Assembly (NCBI GenBank): GCA_033807695.1
Contig: CM066305.1
Coordinates: 1 to 64,000 of the forward strand
Direction of reading: 5' to 3'
DNA: 64,000 nucleotides
Source: Daedaleopsis sinensis
Lineage: Eukaryota > Basidiomycota > Agaricomycetes > Polyporales > Polyporaceae
The notes beneath the pieces are model-generated. The model had not been told where the DNA came from and made no database searches. It was given only the letters and a program-made list of their open reading frames with translations. Every line of letters starts with the position of its first letter. Position 1 is the first letter of the stretch. A program made the position numbers and the translations under genes. Positions 35,420 through 47,097 of this stretch are shown one piece after another.

Positions 35420-36200
35420 CTAGGCTGCGATCTGAGACATTTTCAGGTCTAGACTCTGAAACAGTGTGTACCCTAATCTACCGGGCGAGGGATGCTAGTC
35501 GACAGCACGCACACGCACTGCTCGTCTCAGGCCAGTTAGACTTGTGCTGCCCAGGTATTCAGCTTCGGGACGGCAACCTTGGCTCGTCCAGTGCGGCATC
35601 AGCTTGGAATCACTGACAGCTACAGCTTGGAATCACTGACAGCTACTTCTGAGTCGAGAACGAGCGCTGGGCGCACCGATACTTGAGATTGTGAAGGACA
35701 TCAAGCAAAGTATTTCACGTCCGCTATGCTCAAAAATCGAGCTCTTCAAGAGCTACAGGTACATATTTTTTGCGAGTCCGGCGAACGAGAACATGCGGTT
35801 CTATGGGACGTGCGGTGCAGATGAAGTACATGTCGGGGGCGGGTATCTCGAGTTGGAGATTATAGGGTGAGTCTGGCAAGTGCACCTCTCGTGCACTGTA
35901 TCACTGCATAGAGGAGGTCGTGACGGGCCAGTACATATTTTTCCGAGCATGGTGTGTGCACGCACACCTGTCTACACAGTTTGCGGTGCTGCGCCGCGCG
36001 CCACAGTATAAATTGCGTAGCAAATGCGCACGTGCACCGTACGGCGCGTGAGTGGGTGCGTTGCGGAGGGGTGAATAAACCCTATTCTAGGGTTGATAAA
36101 CCCTAGGCTGTGGTTGGGCAAACCCTACGCTAGGGCTCAGTCTCCCTCCCAAAGTCGACCCCGAGCCGACCCCAAGGTGCATAATCTCTTCATAACCTTG
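35420..36200. repeat. Direct repeat B on the centromere side of TLH
   Basis: Homologous to 26750-27605 in the same orientation. It contains a small internal duplication (AGCTTGGAATCACTGACAGC twice, near 35601 and 35625). Degenerate telomere-like words are present at 36076-36137. The two copies bracket 7.8 kb containing only the TLH gene and its upstream array. Confidence 0.85.
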
Positions 36201-36329
36201 TACACGAGAATGATAACACTCCGCACCCCCTGTCTCACTGAAACAGCGACAGTACATATGATACGATATACCTAGTACTTGCTGATTGACTACACAACTA
36301 TACTAGATGCGTCTTGGCGCATCTGTTCG

Positions 36330-37450
36330 CCTGCTCACGCAGTATAAAGATGAAGATTTACTCTCTCTCTCGACGTGGACTGCGAAAAGTGTTGTGACGG
36401 TCGCGAACGAGGACCCATCACGTTCGCGGCCCTCTAGCAAACCACACGATAATGCCTCCCTGCGCACATCTCGTGAGAGCCTCTGTAAATTCACATGTCC
36501 TAAAGCGCCGCGGGGCCACGAACGTGACCGGTTCTCGTTCGCGACCGTCATAACGCTTCTCCGAGTCCACGACGAGCACACAATATAGGTCAGAGACCCC
36601 AGAGGGCTCTCTCAGACGAGCATGCACTGCATATTGTAATGCCTTCCTGCCGAAATCCTGTTAGAGCCTCTGGGCCTCAAGGAGCCTAATGTGTAATGGG
36701 GTCGCGAACGTGACTGGTCCTCGTTCGCGATTATCACAACACTTCTCCGAGTCCACGTCAAGCACACAATGTAGGTCAGCGCCGGAGAAGTGTTATGGTG
36801 GTCGCGAACGATGACTATCTACGTCCGCGGCTCTGCGGCGCATTAGGCACTTTGATCCCTCAACGGCTCTAACGAGATCCCCACAGGAAGGCATTAGAAT
36901 CTGCGGTGCATGCTCGGCTGAGAGAGCCCTCTAGGGTCTCTGACCTCTACTGTGGACTCGAAATGGACTTGGAGAATTGTTATGGTGGTCGCGAACAAGC
37001 ACCCGTCTCGTTCGCGGCCCCGCGGCGCATTAGGACGTGTGAATTTGCAGAGGCTCTAACGAGTTGTGTGCAGGCAGGCATAATAATATTGTGTGGTTTG
37101 CCGGAGGGCCGCGAACGTGACGGGTCCTCGTTCGCGACCGTCTCAACGCTTCTCCGAGTCCACGACGAGCACACAATATAGGTCAGAGACCCCAGAGGGC
37201 TGTCTCAGACGAGCTTGCACTGCAGATCGTAATGCCTTCCTGCCGAAATCCTGTTAGAGCCTCTGGGGCCTCAAGGAGCCTAATGTGTGATGGGGTCGCG
37301 AACGTGACCGGTCCTCGTTCGCGACTATCACAACACTTCTCCGAGTCCACGTCAGGCACACAATATAGGTCAGTGCCGGAGAAGTGTTATGGTGGTCGCG
37401 AACGAGGACTGTTTACGTTCGCGGCTCCACGGCGCATTAGGTCCCTTGAT
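36330..37450. repeat. Array of eight inverted repeats built on TCGCGAACG / CGTTCGCGA
   Basis: Inverted pairs start near 36401, 36519, 36702, 36802, 36989, 37109, 37296 and 37396. Each has arms of about 9 bp around a 10-13-bp centre (for example TCGCGAACG - TGACTGGTCCT - CGTTCGCGA). Conserved flanks (GGAGAAGTGTTATGGTGG, GGCGCATTAGG, GAGTCCACG) recur in both orientations, so the pairs are nested in larger inverted blocks. No coding potential was recognised. Confidence 0.8.
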
Positions 37451-37975
37451 CTTGCAAGGGCTCTACTGTGTGTTACGCTGTTCTAACCTATAACAAGAGA
37501 GATCATTGACCTATACCGCATCGTTCCCGGGGGTGTAATAGCTAAACCTTATAAAATGTATGTGTTTAACCCTAAGTCACCCCTTGGAGTACACTATAAA
37601 TGAGTCAGTCTCGTACTGCCTGACTCATCTCGTCACATGTCTCTCCTCTAGTCGCTTACTCATGCTGCTCCTATACGGTATATAAGGAGGGACTCTTTGG
37701 CTCGGACTCCTCAGTCTTTTGCTCACTGACTGAGGAGTAAGTACACTCACCTACATATGCTCTCTTATGCTTTACTTACAAGTATCTACAGCGCTCTTCC
37801 GTGTGTCTCTAGGTACTTGCTCATCTATGCTAAAGTCTTTTGCTCACTGACTGAGGACGCCCTTCCGTGTGTCTCTAGTCGTTGCGTCTCTTTGCCTTCA
37901 CAGGTTCAGACTTCATCACGAGGTACGTTGTTCACGTTGACATTAGCAGAACAATCAAGCTCACGTTGTTTGGTC
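37451..37975. other. Gene-free stretch with promoter-like words
   Basis: Contains CTATAAATG near 37595 and GGTATATAAGG near 37677. A duplicated phrase, AGTCTTTTGCTCACTGACTG, occurs near 37710 and 37833. It could be the 5' end of the transposon gene that follows, but no intact frame links them. Confidence 0.4.
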
Positions 37976-37978
37976 TAG

Positions 37979-40554
37979 AACTTCATATCCCGGTTGTATG
38001 AGCATCTTGCTACGCGCATCTTCGACGGCACCATGTACTCCGAGCGCGACGACTTCACAAGTGAGGAGCTTGACGGCATTCGCCTGTTCGAAGATCGCAT
38101 GTACCAGCACAAGACACTCCGGGTCAACTATACGACTTACGACATGCGACGAGAACAGGACGTGATCAGTGTCCACAACCACGCTGACATCATGGTGCCG
38201 TCGCCGGAGTTTGACAGCTATCCGTACTGGTTTGGGAGAGTCATCGGCATCTTCACCGTCCAGCATCAGGAAAAAAATACATGACTCGAGTGGTCTATCG
38301 AGACTCGCGAGACGGGATAGTCGGATAGACAAGTCCCCCTCTCGCGAGCGCCCGATAGCCGCCCCTAGCATCTCTCGAGACCTCGTCGAGAACTCGATAG
38401 CTCTGCCTGTGGCTATAAAGGTCTATATATCATGCATATAGCGACCTTGTTCTCGTCCGGCATTGCACACATTGATGATGACATCAACGGATGAGATAGT
38501 ATTCGAGACATAACACGTACAGTAATACAAGACATAGGGTAAGCTATAGTAATATCGGCGGAAACTGCCAATCATCCACCCGAGCCAGGACATGATGTCG
38601 ATGCAGGCCCTCATCTAAACACCGTCAAAGTCACAACACTGTGCCGCAGATGGCAGTGTCTCAGCGAAGACTCTGCTGTACAGCGCACCGAACGTGCTGA
38701 GTGGGACAGTATTGCCCGTGCGCTCAACAGTGCATGAGGAAGGGGGGAGGGGGGGGCCGAGGTTATGAGCCTTGAGCAACTGCACGGGCTACTAGCTCTG
38801 AGATGAGCGTGAGCGTGATCACGCCAGACACACCTGTAATCGCTCATGGCTGAGCCCTCACTGAGCTCCCTACAGCTCGTCAGACACACCCGGAACTGTT
38901 TGTCCTTATGTAACATGGCATCGTGCTCACCGAGCCCGCTAGACACGTGTCTTGCGGTCCCACCGAGTCCCTGTGCGTGAGCAGAGTCCTCGGTTTTGGT
39001 CGGACGTGCTCCAAACCCTCTACCGCGTACATACAATGTGCCCCTCACCAACGCACATCATTGCCGGGAATCCATCACCATCACGGCAGGATGAGAGACT
39101 AGATCAAGGTGAGAAGGAGTCAGGACTTACTTTAGTAGGTCGGGGCCTGACTCGCCTCCAGCTACAGTGAGGGCCGCCCGACAACTATACACTGGCAGGC
39201 CCCGGCCTCAAGGTTCAGATGATTCCAGCGAGATAGCCCAGCCTGGTGACGAGTAGCGTATCCGAGACTTCAAGAAACCATAGCTTAGACACCTTGAGAG
39301 ATGCACGAGGAGGAGTGAAAAGCGAGAGTGTGAGAGGGTATGAGGCAAGGGTGTCGTAAGTGCCAGCACACGAACTGATGTGATTAAGTGCCATATTTAG
39401 GGCAGGCGCTATTTAGGCGCCATGTCACTTACCGCATTTCCTCCTTGACGGTGGGTGTCTTTCAAGCCTTCGCAAGGGAGTTGCAATAGGCCCTCCCAGT
39501 TAAAACTTTGTAGGAAGCTTTCTGAAGGCTAAATGTGTCTATTCAATCCGTTTTTTCACGTTACTGACATTCATTTATCTTAGGATCACTCGTGTGTACT
39601 ACCGAGTACTCCTGAGACGTACTGAGCGTCTCTCGGGCCTCGGGAGGAGGAGTGGAGTCTATCGAGGATTTGCTTTTTCCTGATGAGGCCAGCTACCAAG
39701 GGCCCGGCTCGACTGCACAATCTCGCCGCTGGAAAGAGTACGAAATTCTCTGGGTGCGCTGGTTCACCCGCAACGATGATGTTCCCTTTGGCTTCCAACA
39801 CCGTCAGCAACCAACGGTTTCCTTTGTTGATGCTAATGAGCCGGGCAACGATCCGTTCAGCTTCATTAGCCCCAACGACGTCATTCGAGCTGCATACATC
39901 ATTCCCCGTCCGCATCACGGCCTCACCGACAATCTCCTAAAGCCCTCTAAGCTGGCGCGCAAGATAGGTGTAGAGCCCGGGACCTCTGACGACGTGTGGG
40001 ATTATGACCGGTACACCGTCGCGATGTACGTCATGCGCGCAGAGACATGTGTACCACTCACTAACTTGTTAACACAAAGGTTCGCCGACCGCGATGTCTT
40101 CATGCGCCATCACGGAGGGGTAATGGGACACCGCCATTACGGTGTTTCCTACGAGACCTCGAAGAGCCATGGCCTTCGGGCAGACGAGGCAGACGAGTCG
40201 GACTCGGAGCTCAACAGCCCCGAGCAACGTCCGGCAGGGGTTCCCTCGGGGGTCTCTGACGAGGCGGATGGCCGCACTCAGGCTTCGAGTCACACCGACT
40301 CCGCTCCGACCAGCCCCGTCGCCAGTATTGATGGGGACTCCGACCCTCTCGCATCTGCTGAAGACCAAGAGGACCCCGACATTCACGACGATGACCTGGA
40401 CAACATCGACCTCGAGCAAAGGGAGCCTCAAGCGGATGACGACATTGACGGTGAGGCGGAGGACGACCAGAGGGACGACAGACAGGGCGATGCGAGCGAC
40501 GACGAGTTCAATATTGATGATATGTACGCAGACGAGGGCTTCGCCCCATTGTAG
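37979..40554 (+). pseudogene. C-terminal part of a basidiomycete DNA-transposon protein, split by an insertion
   Basis: The first piece (37979-38302) holds YTTYDMRREQDVISV and PYWFGRVIGIF; the second (39657-40554) holds LWVRWFTRND, FSFISPNDVIRAAYIIP and FADRDVFMRHHGGVMGH, followed by a 120-residue acidic tail. I recognise this block from long proteins of basidiomycete transposons of the Plavaka or KDZ kind, where it lies near the C terminus; the exact family is uncertain. A 10-bp word GTCTATCGAG ends piece one and starts piece two. Removing the 1354 bp between restores one frame (WSIEDLL). The copy is further broken by TAG at 37976 and TGA at 38282, and the transposase core is absent. Confidence 0.6.
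38303..39656. mobile_element. 1.35-kb non-autonomous insertion with direct-repeat flanks
   Basis: Flanked by GTCTATCGAG at 38293-38302 and 39657-39666. If the duplication is the 8-bp CTATCGAG, the element ends are ACTC...GAGT, which would suit a hAT-like element, but there is no convincing long terminal inverted repeat. No ORF of note lies inside. Confidence 0.6.
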
Positions 40555-40907
40555 CTATGTGTATGATATGTATTGATGTCCTTTCATCTGTAGGATACGA
40601 GCTGTACTTCGTAGGTCTGTAATGATCCGTGTACCCCTGCGAAATGATATCGACTGGTCAGCTTTCGTCTGCGCTGATGTACAGTCACTCACCGATGCTC
40701 ACCATCCGTCCGCACAGACAAATCCCGACCTCTCCGGATCAACTTGCGACAGCGCTGCCGCACACAGACCGGCAGTGCTCACCTCTCGGTCCGCCGCGCA
40801 CAGCGGTGTGCATAAGCACACCTTTTTCGTGATGCAGAGACACGCATCCGCAGAAGGGTACGAGCCGGGCATTTCGCATGGGGGGACGAAGAAGTGAGAA
40901 AAGACGT
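40555..40907. other. Gene-free junction between transposon relic and ATG7 fragment
   Basis: No exon continuing the ATG7 fragment and no other gene can be seen here. Confidence 0.4.
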
Positions 40908-41440
40908 ACCACATCCGCACCGAGCGCGTGCTCCGCGGGCCCCCACTCGCCGTCGATCTCCCAAGCAGGCTTCGCAGTGAAGGCGGGGAACGCAAACCAA
41001 TAGTTGTACTTGTATTTCTTCAAGTCCGCAAACGTGATGAGCAGGAAGCGGGTGAGGTGCGCGGTCGACCTGTCCTCGACGATGCTCTTCCAGGTCTCGT
41101 TTGCGATGTGGTTGAAGAGCGCGGACTTGTCCGCGTTCTTGAAGTCCTCGATTGTGTTGAAGTTCTTGAACGAGCCGGTGGCGCTCACCGCGTTCTGTGG
41201 TATCCTGCATCGCGCGCATACGCCGTGCGTGAGTACCCCAGACGCGAACGCGATCAAAGGGAGAGAAACATATGAAAGAAAGAACACGCACTGTGGAGTC
41301 TTGGAGAACGCTTCCGCGGCAAGGGAGAGATTGGAGCCAAGCGCAACGTCCTGGCCCGTCTCGCGGTCCTTGACGGCGCGTCCTGCAGAGTTGCTGCGCG
41401 TTCCAAAGGGGCGAGGTGTTGGATAAGAGCGCGCTCCATC
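40908..41440 (-). pseudogene. ATG7: Truncated ATG7 (autophagy E1-like enzyme), N-terminal fragment
   Basis: Two exon pieces resemble the N-terminal domain of Atg7. The first reads VKDRETGQDVALGSNLSL. The second reads SATGSFKNFNTIEDFKNADK and then TRFLLITFADLKKYKYNYW and FAFPAF (41205-40908), separated by an intron of about 70 bp (GTGCGT donor near 41284). The intact enzyme is about 650-700 residues and activates Atg8 and Atg12; its catalytic adenylation domain and cysteine lie in the C-terminal half. Nothing corresponding to that half follows the GTACGT donor at about 40907, and the extreme N terminus was not found either. It is probably a duplicated gene fragment; the functional copy should be elsewhere. 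Confidence 0.6.
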
Positions 41441-41780
41441 TTCGCGCTCCGTTCCGACGCGGCTCTCTTCTCCCCGTCGTCGAGTCCGCCGTAGACGCCT
41501 CCAAGCCCCTCTTCGACGACGAGGGCAAGCCCGCGTCCGCCCCTGCATCCCCTTCTCCCCCTCCCAGTCCGTGGTCAGTGATTAGAGTCGATCTTTTAAC
41601 TCTCAACATTTCAGCGGCACACGCTGAGCTGGAGGGTACAATCGGCCACCATACTTGCCAAGGGCGTTCCGTGAGACTTCCGCCAGGGCCCAGCAGATGA
41701 AACAACGAACCTATTGTTCCCATAGGACCCCGGATGCTTGTATGTAGGATAATTTCTATGGACCAGAACTTGTATGCGGT

Positions 41781-43462
41781 TCAGTCTCCTCTCAGCAGAT
41801 GCATTGGGACCGAGAGCCGCTGCTTTCGTGTAGATATCAAGAGCTCGAACCCTGCATCTTCCAAGATGCCCAGCACCGTCCGCGCGCGCGCGGCCTCCTT
41901 CGCTGCGCTCCACGCATCCTTTTTGTGACGTCGTTTCGGAGAGCTGGGCGGGCCGTCCGGCGAGGTAAAGGCCTGAACCTCGCTCGTGTCCTCAAACGCG
42001 ACTGAGATGCTCCGCAGGTGCGGATATCTAGCGCTAGGAGTACGACTCACGCTCCTGCCGACATCGTCCCCGGGCTGCTGCGGGCCCAAAGCCTCGAGCA
42101 GCGCGCTCCACGCATCGCCCCAGGTCTCGAGATCGCGTGCAGGGGTGGCCATGAGCTCGAAGCCGAGCGTGCTGAGGTACGGGAAGGGGACGTTTGGCTC
42201 GGCGAGGACGGCGGCGAGCTGCTCGAGGAAGAACGGGGACAGCATCGCCGTTGAACGGTCGTAGCCTGCCTCGAACGAGGCCCGGTTGCCGACCATGAAG
42301 CGTATCTTCTTCACGGCCGTCGGGTACCCGTCGTTCCTGATATTGAGCGAGCGGAGGCGCGGGCAGCTGCACGACACTGTGTGGTACCGCTCGATGACCA
42401 TCTCTCCTGCAAACAGATTCGAGTCGTAGCGCAGCGTGAGTGGTGTGCGTAAGTACAATGTCCGAGGTGAGAGAGATGTGACGTACGGAGTTGCGTCTCA
42501 TTGCACTCGGCGTAGAACCCCTTCCAATGGTGCATGGGCACGATGTCGTTCACCGAGATGGTTAGATGCAGCAGCGACCCCCCGATCTCCGGGAGGAACG
42601 GAAGCCACGGTTGCAGCGTCTCCGCGCGATCCATAACGTGCAGCGACGTGAGCGAAGACAGCTCCCCGGATCTTGCCAGGCCTTGCGCGAGTGCGAACGA
42701 CTGGGCCTGCAGTCCCTCGAAGCTATGCATCGGGTTTTGAATCTCGACCAGAGACAGGCTGTTGAGCGGACGCGGGCGCGTGTGGTCGGCCGGAAGGCTG
42801 TGGGCGACCTCGGGTGCTTCTGGTGCTCTCCACGGTGCGGGGTGAGCTCCTCGAGGGACGCGCCCCGGGCGCACGAGCTCCATGTCCTCCAAGACGACGC
42901 GCTCGATGAGCGGGAATGCGTCTAAAAGCGTCCGGGCTGCCGCGAGGAGGGAGTCGCAGGGGAAGCCTTTGAGAGTGACCGAGCAGACGTTTGTCAGCAC
43001 AGCGGTCAGGGGCGAGAGATCTACATCGCTCCATGGTACGCCGGGGGGTGCAACCCATGGACGTACCCGGCGTGGGTCTTGTGGGAAGAAGGGAGCCCGT
43101 CGGGTGCCCACGTAGACGAGGCTGAGCGACTGCACGACCAGGCATAGGTCAGGGTTCCCGCGTGCGAGGTCCAGGAACTGCGCGAGACGAGGAGTCGGAT
43201 CTGTGTCCTGGGAGGAGGGTATGTCGGTGTGCGTGGAGGGAAGAACGAGCTCGGAGAACCGGAGGTGTCGGGTACGGTGGCTCCAGCTTCGGTGGACGAG
43301 GGCACAGGTTCCCAACACATGGACGTTGTCTTGCAGTAAGTCTATGATCGTGTCGACGACTTCCTGCACCTGAAGTGCTTTGTGCGGGATGGGGAGATGA
43401 CAGTGATCACCCGCCGATTCCTCATCGACATCTCCGAGTCGTTGGGCTGCAGTCGATGACAT
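41781..43462 (-). CDS. F-box-like/LRR-type protein, 533 aa, 2 exons
   Basis: Exons 43462-42487 and 42406-41781 join in frame over a 80-bp GTACGT...TTTGCAG intron (ETQL-R-EMVIERYH). Residues about 35-65 (VVDTIIDLLQDN ... CALVHRSWSHRTR) resemble the degenerate F-box helix region common in large basidiomycete F-box families. The rest contains leucine-spaced segments (PLNSLSLVEI, LSSLTSLHV, LLHLTISVND, RLRSLNIRND) typical of their irregular LRR part. Such proteins normally bind Skp1 and select substrates for SCF ubiquitin ligase. Expanded families like this are often subtelomeric and fast-evolving. The start at 43462 was chosen because the frame further upstream is not family-like. Confidence 0.65.
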
Positions 43463-46400
43463 CACTGTGAGTACTACTAGCCTAGCTGTGAAAGAAAAGC
43501 TAATCTTACCTGCTATGTCCGCCATGTCTGTCACCTTCAGACTCCTTACAGGAAGGAAGGGGTGACCGGTAACTCTTGGGACTTTGCGAACGGTTGAGTT
43601 CCGATTCAAGAGTTGCTCGGACTGCTAGCCCCTGTATGATGATCGCCGGATGTGGAAGTCGCTTAGCGCCGCTGGACCGGTCCGTCAGCCCGGAGAGTAA
43701 AACCTCCCTTGTACCTGGAACGCACGGACGGTGCGCGCACGGACCCTTGCAAGCTTCAAGGCCTCAAGACGCGGAAGGTGGTCGCACCCGTCGCAATTTC
43801 GGGCGACAGTCTTCGATTGACGAGGTCGTGCGCATTGCGAATGGCGTCTGGCAGGGCGGTGCCGGCGCGGGCGAGATGAATCGCGACGGCTGGCCAAGCA
43901 GCGCTGGAACTTGACGGTGACACAATGGAGACCCAACCAGTCGCAGCAACGATGTAGCGGCTTCGGGAGGTGGGGTCGCGACTAGGGCAATCCAGAGCCG
44001 ACTCACGAGAATGGTTCAGCCCGACTCGGAGCTCAGTACGGAGAGAGGCTACACGGTGCTCTGCGCGGGCGAAAGGACCTCCGGTTCAACGTTCAAACGT
44101 TCAAACCTCATGGGGAGAACATACCTCGGCTATGATGAAGGCCACCGACAGGTTCTCACTCTAGCTGCGCGACGCACGACAAAAGTCTATGCCAAATTCC
44201 CGGAAAATCCCTGCCCCGCCGAGCGTGGAGGTCCGGAACCCACGATGCAAGCTGTGGTGCACCCCTCTACACTGACACCAGACACGGCAGACGCGGACCC
44301 GGGCCCTATTTCACACTGACCCAGTCAATCGCCCAAGCTGTATCACAAATTCAACATCGAAAACGAAAAACGCACCGCCGGGCCGCCCGCTCGAAAATCC
44401 AGGGAATGGTTAGGCTCGGACGCAAGCGGCGATAGTCCCTACGCTAGAGCTTCCACAATCCAGGGATATCCAGGGCCCAACTCCAGCTGTCGCGCACGCC
44501 CTGGTATATTGCAGCGTGCCACGGCGTGCCGGCCCAGCGCAGCGCATCCGTCGCCGCCGTAACACACGACTCCAAGTCACTCGCCCGTCGTCGCCCGGGG
44601 TGCCTCCCCCGTCCCGGCCCCCGCCTGCCCGGGGAGGAGGAGTCAAAGCGTGCGTGCGCCGCGTCGTCTCCGCGGCAGCCTGCTAGTGCGGCTTCTGCTT
44701 CCATGCCGGAGCTCGCTGGTGCTAGAACGATGCGTGTGGACGCACTGGGGGCTTCTGGACGCGCTTCGTGGGCGTCGGACGAGCTTCTTTAATAACGGTG
44801 AATAGCTTGGCGCGCGAGGGCCTCTGCGTGCCTGGACCTGCGAGCCATAGCATCCGAGACGAGAGGCAAGCGGGGCACGCGGCCATGTAATACGGCCGCG
44901 GAATACGATCCTGCAGGACAAATAGCGGTGCTAGTGAGTGGATTTCGCTCTAAGACTAGGCACCACTCCTGACGGAGCGAGCTGTTTGTCTTCAAAATGT
45001 ATCCGAGTCCCTGCGTCAACGGATAGAGTGAGCTCGAGGAGCGATGCCATCAAACGCTGAGCGAGTTCAGCTTGCGCCTCCAATACATACCGACGGCTGC
45101 AGTTCAACCTTCCAGAGCTCGACATTCCGGTACTCGACGCCAATCTAAACGGGGTTTCTGCATCGAGCGAGCCCCCAGCGCGTGTTCGCCGCGTTGTCGC
45201 CACCGCAGCCTGGGTAGCGCATGCGCCTTCGACGTCAGTCGTCGCGCGGCAGGCGTTCTGGGCCGTCTGCGGGCTCGACATTTGGTTCGGAGTCTAAAGG
45301 CTTATTAGAACGGAGCGACGCGCATGCCTGATACTGTAAGATATAGAACGCACATGTAGCCACCGAACGTTCAGAAGCAGCTCGAGGCTACGCGTGAGAG
45401 ATACCGCGCACAGTCGGTTCTGTGCGGAGCGGTGTATTTGGAATCGGCCCCGGACGAATGTCGAAGAGACAGCGACATCTGTGGGAGTGCCGGTCGCGAT
45501 GGCGATGGATATGTTGAGTAGATCCGAGTGCGCACTCTACCCGCGAACGTCTGGTCTCGCCTTGCTACCTTATGATCGCTTGATCTCTGCAACAGATAGC
45601 TCGGGATCAGCGATGCCGAGGTATCACCTAAGTAAACGCTAAACCCGCGACCGCACCGTGACTGCTGCGCTGTGTGAGCACGTACAGTCAGAAGTCTGAA
45701 CGCACCTCCTGTTGCCGTGCGTTCTCCATATGATCACGTACGCGTCGGGTCGTCAACTTGAAGATAGGGGAGTGGGGTTCGAGTGCGAGTGCGAGCGGAC
45801 GGGATTGCCTTCCAACCATGCTATCGAGTTTGTTTCCAGAGCCTATGTGCGGCCCAGTAACTAGCGCAGCGGCCTAGGGAGAGCCCGCTTCATGTGCCAC
45901 AGAGCCGACTCTGAGGGTCTTAGTGTATCGCCGACGCAGCAGTCCGGGTAGCGTACTGTGACATACCTCATAGTCAGCACCAGTGCGAAGGTACCACCGG
46001 TGGAACGAGCCCGGCCACGGTTGAGCGACCTTCGTAGAGGTAACCGATCCGCGTACGTGAAGACGTCGTCGAGCTCTGTACACGACGGGCGGGTCAGCTC
46101 CGGGCGGAAGCGGTGATCACTCACTGCAGATCTCAGAGCCCACCCCCAGTCCAGACTCGGCAGGAGTGCAGGCGTTCGCGCTCGTGACACGGCTCGGATG
46201 CTCCCAGCTCGCGTCGAGCCGTACCAATGAGCATTACCAGCTGCCGCTGCGTCTCCGAGGCGTCCGGCGTTCGATCCCGGGGATCCAGTATATCCAGTAT
46301 AGCGATTCGAGTACTTGCCGCTGTCCTCTGAGTCTCCGCAGTATCCAGCGGAGTGTTGCCACGAGTGAGCTGGCGACACTCGAAGGCCTGGACAGGTCGA

Positions 46401-47097
46401 CGTACGGACGCAACGATATCGCGCAGAGGCCGGGTGGGCGTTCTTCCAGACAGACGACGATCGCCGACGCCGGAGGCGCTTGCCGTTTACGCTGAGACTT
46501 TGAACTTGCGGTCCCTTCGGCGCGCGTACGATCGGAAGCCTGAGGCATCACAAACACCTGCGACGTCAGCCCATGCCAACATTGAGGAGACCGGACGCAG
46601 AGCGCAGCTACATACCCGTGCGGACGATAGACATCCTCGCGTGTTTGCACAGGCGCGGGCGTGCTCGACGTAGCAGTTATTTCTGGGGCCCGAGCGGGGG
46701 TAGCACGCTCGGGCTGGTTGCAGTCGCGGTCGCCGCTAGTGCCGGGATGAAACGGGTATCGAGCGAAGTCGTCCCACGGCCAGTAATCCACACGGCTCGC
46801 ACGAATCGTTACCGGAGAGCAGGCCACGCACAGGAGACGGCGAAGAGGTCCAATGCGTCTGCCTCACCGCCGGATAGGAACGTTTGGACGATCGTTCCAC
46901 GGGAGGCGCACTGGCATGTACCGCGGAGGGCTGAAAACGTCCTGCATGAGAAACGCGTCAGCGCATCAAACGGGGCCCGGGGGGGACATAGAGAGTAGCC
47001 ACGGACTCTGCCGCGGATAGCTACGACTTACAAACGAACGATCCGAGGCCGGACCGCGTGCGCGCCGCAGGGTCCCTCAGCGGGATGGCACCCTGAG
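43463..47097. other. Relic-rich stretch without a supportable intact gene
   Basis: There are short protein-like pieces only. One at about 44452-44580 (-) reads ESCVTAATDALRWAGTPW and continues to a stop, and looks like a real former exon. One near 46300-46380 (-) contains RGNTPLDTAETQ, reminiscent of an ankyrin repeat. One at about 46810-46940 (-) reads RGTIVQTFLSGGEADAL. None extends into a full gene. Confidence 0.4.

Noticed and set aside
26750..36200. TLH flanking repeats as LTRs of a retrotransposon
   Set aside because: Direct orientation and a TATA word fit, but there is no primer-binding site, polypurine tract, gag or pol between them, no clear TG...CA ends, and the interior encodes a host-type helicase.
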